Source: Spongiibacter taiwanensis (GTDB taxonomy: Bacteria > Pseudomonadota > Gammaproteobacteria > Pseudomonadales > Spongiibacteraceae). From it: a DNA stretch of 64,000 nt. Under the pieces are notes generated by a model that saw only the letters and a program-made list of their open reading frames with translations, did not search any database and was not told where the DNA came from. The stretch spans positions 3,100,001-3,164,000 of the forward strand of contig NZ_CP098455.1 in the NCBI RefSeq assembly GCF_023702635.1. The letters run 5' to 3'. Made by a program: the position numbers and the translations under genes. Shown here piece by piece: positions 62,981 to 64,000 of the stretch (position 1 is the first letter of the stretch; each line of letters begins with the position of its first letter).

Positions 62981-64000
62981 ATGCAAATTACTGCCGCTGT
63001 TACCCGCGAAGCGGGTGCCGATTTTAAAATTGAGCAACTGGAGATTGAAGATCCTCGTGATAATGAGGTTCTGGTGCGCATCGTTGGCGTCGGCGTTTGC
63101 CACACGGATATCGCGGCCCGCGATCAGCAGGTTCCCGCGGGTCTGCCCATCGTATTGGGGCACGAGGGGTCTGGCGTAGTAGAAAAGGTGGGTGCCAAAG
63201 TCACTTCGGTAAAACCCGGTGATCACGTGGTGCTGTCTTACACCTTCTGCGAGCAATGTTCTCCCTGCGAGCATGATCACGAGAACTACTGCCAGCAGTT
63301 TGGCATGCTGAATTTCGCCGGTGTTCGCGGTGATGGCAGTAAGGCGCTGAAAGGCGAAGGTGGTGAGATTGGTAGCCACTTCTTTGGTCAGTCTTCTTTC
63401 GGTAGCTACGCGCTGGCCTATGAAAACAATGTTGTAAAAGTTCGCAATGACGCGCCTTTGGAATTGCTCGGACCGCTGGGCTGCGGCATCCAGACGGGTG
63501 CGGGTACATTCATGCGCTCATTTGCCTGCGAAGCGGGTTCGGCGGTAGCGGTTGCCGGTGGCGGCGCGGTGGGTTTGGCTGCGGTCTTGGGCGCAGTGGC
63601 GCAGGGTTGCGGCACTATTATCGTTATTGAACCCCACGCCAATCGTCGTGAGCTGGCCAAGGAAGTGGGTGCTACCCATGTGATTGATCCCATGGCGGGC
63701 AATGTCGCTGAGCAAATTCGCGGCATCGTTCCCAATGGCGTGAACTATGCGCTGGATACCACGGGCAAGAACGTCGTGGTTCAGGGCCTGGTAGCTTCGA
63801 TGGCAGCTGGCGGCAGCATCGGTATTGTCGGCGTGCCCGGCAGTGAGGACGACGCCACGCTGAAACTGGATGTGCTGAGCATGCTGCTGTTGGGCATCAA
63901 CGTGAAAGGGATCTGCGAGGGCGATGCCAGCCCGGCGGAGTTTATTCCGGTGATGGTCGACCTGTACATGGAGGGCAAATTCCCCTTCGATAAGCTGTGC
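62981..64000 (+). CDS. Zinc-dependent aryl/allylic-alcohol dehydrogenase, 3' end outside the window
   Basis: An NAD-dependent medium-chain alcohol dehydrogenase; 340 codons are visible and the frame is open at base 64000, so about 25-30 residues are missing compared with the usual 366. Catalytic zinc ligands are in GVCHTD and LGHEGSG; structural zinc Cys are in SYTFCEQCSPCEHDHENYC; the Rossmann motif is AVAGGGAVGLAA. It resembles benzyl-alcohol and geraniol-type dehydrogenases (XylB-like). It follows the reductase gene by 215 bp. With an oxygenase reductase beside it, oxidation of a hydroxylated methyl group is a reasonable idea. Confidence 0.9.
   Translation, partial: MQITAAVTREAGADFKIEQLEIEDPRDNEVLVRIVGVGVCHTDIAARDQQVPAGLPIVLGHEGSGVVEKVGAKVTSVKPGDHVVLSYTFCEQCSPCEHDHENYCQQFGMLNFAGVRGDGSKALKGEGGEIGSHFFGQSSFGSYALAYENNVVKVRNDAPLELLGPLGCGIQTGAGTFMRSFACEAGSAVAVAGGGAVGLAAVLGAVAQGCGTIIVIEPHANRRELAKEVGATHVIDPMAGNVAEQIRGIVPNGVNYALDTTGKNVVVQGLVASMAAGGSIGIVGVPGSEDDATLKLDVLSMLLLGINVKGICEGDASPAEFIPVMVDLYMEGKFPFDKLC

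Overview
The window reads as a chromosomal segment of a free-living, probably marine gammaproteobacterium. The basis is two TonB receptors of the kind used for hydrophobic carbon compounds (LEEVVVTAQKR TonB-box region), several meta-cleavage and beta-oxidation gene sets, PfeRS/PepSY/DUF3325/DUF3649 iron genes and consensus Fur boxes. A relative of the Spongiibacteraceae/Cellvibrionales is a reasonable guess, but it is an inference. There are no rRNA genes, insertion sequences, phage genes or CRISPR arrays. One tRNA-Pro(CGG) is present.

Region 1 (1-11774) is catabolic and regulatory. It holds a TonB receptor cut by the left edge, two DapB-like Rossmann oxidoreductases, an unknown protein, a TetR repressor, a sulfotransferase-fold protein, an FAD amine-oxidase-like protein, a SnoaL-like protein with an SDR, and a LysR regulator. 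The substrate cannot be named.

Region 2 (11917-38206) is an iron-acquisition island and the most interesting part. A leftward block carries DUF3649, a PepSY membrane protein, DUF3325, a PfeR/PfeS-like two-component system and a TonB receptor. A rightward run of about 17 tightly packed genes reads as a petrobactin-type siderophore locus: asbA, asbB, asbC, a fused asbD-asbE and asbF. It also carries a phosphopantetheinyl transferase, a MATE exporter, an outer-membrane protein, a siderophore-interacting reductase and a degenerate Fur-like regulator. The same run contains a complete route from arginine to spermidine, the polyamine of petrobactin: arginine decarboxylase, agmatine deiminase, N-carbamoylputrescine amidase, two carboxy(nor)spermidine dehydrogenases and a carboxy(nor)spermidine decarboxylase. 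Four Fur boxes sit at the promoters, so polyamine supply appears to be tied to iron starvation. Between the response regulator and the kinase, a 17-bp tandem repeat forms a chain of five six-residue ORFs, each overlapping the next by 4 nt.

Region 3 (38383-50408) starts with the tRNA and a MarR regulator. It continues with an operon that matches the p-cumate (cmt) 2,3-dioxygenase meta pathway gene for gene: extradiol dioxygenase, dihydrodiol dehydrogenase, Rieske ferredoxin, hydrolase, acetaldehyde dehydrogenase, hydroxyoxovalerate aldolase, CmtD-like class II aldolase-fold decarboxylase, dioxygenase alpha and beta subunits, and dienoate hydratase. It ends with a PrpE-like acyl-CoA ligase that could activate the released short acid. 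A convergent TetR gene follows.

Region 4 (50409-64000) is a second catabolic cluster: a TonB receptor, a LuxR-type regulator, a lipocalin-like unknown protein, an aminoglycoside-phosphotransferase-like protein and a small unknown. A leftward beta-oxidation set follows (thiolase, acyl-CoA ligase, enoyl-CoA hydratase, dienoyl-CoA-reductase-like SDR). Last come a ferredoxin-NAD(P)H reductase and an aryl-alcohol-type zinc dehydrogenase cut by the right edge. The reductase could serve the Rieske dioxygenase of region 3, which lacks its own.
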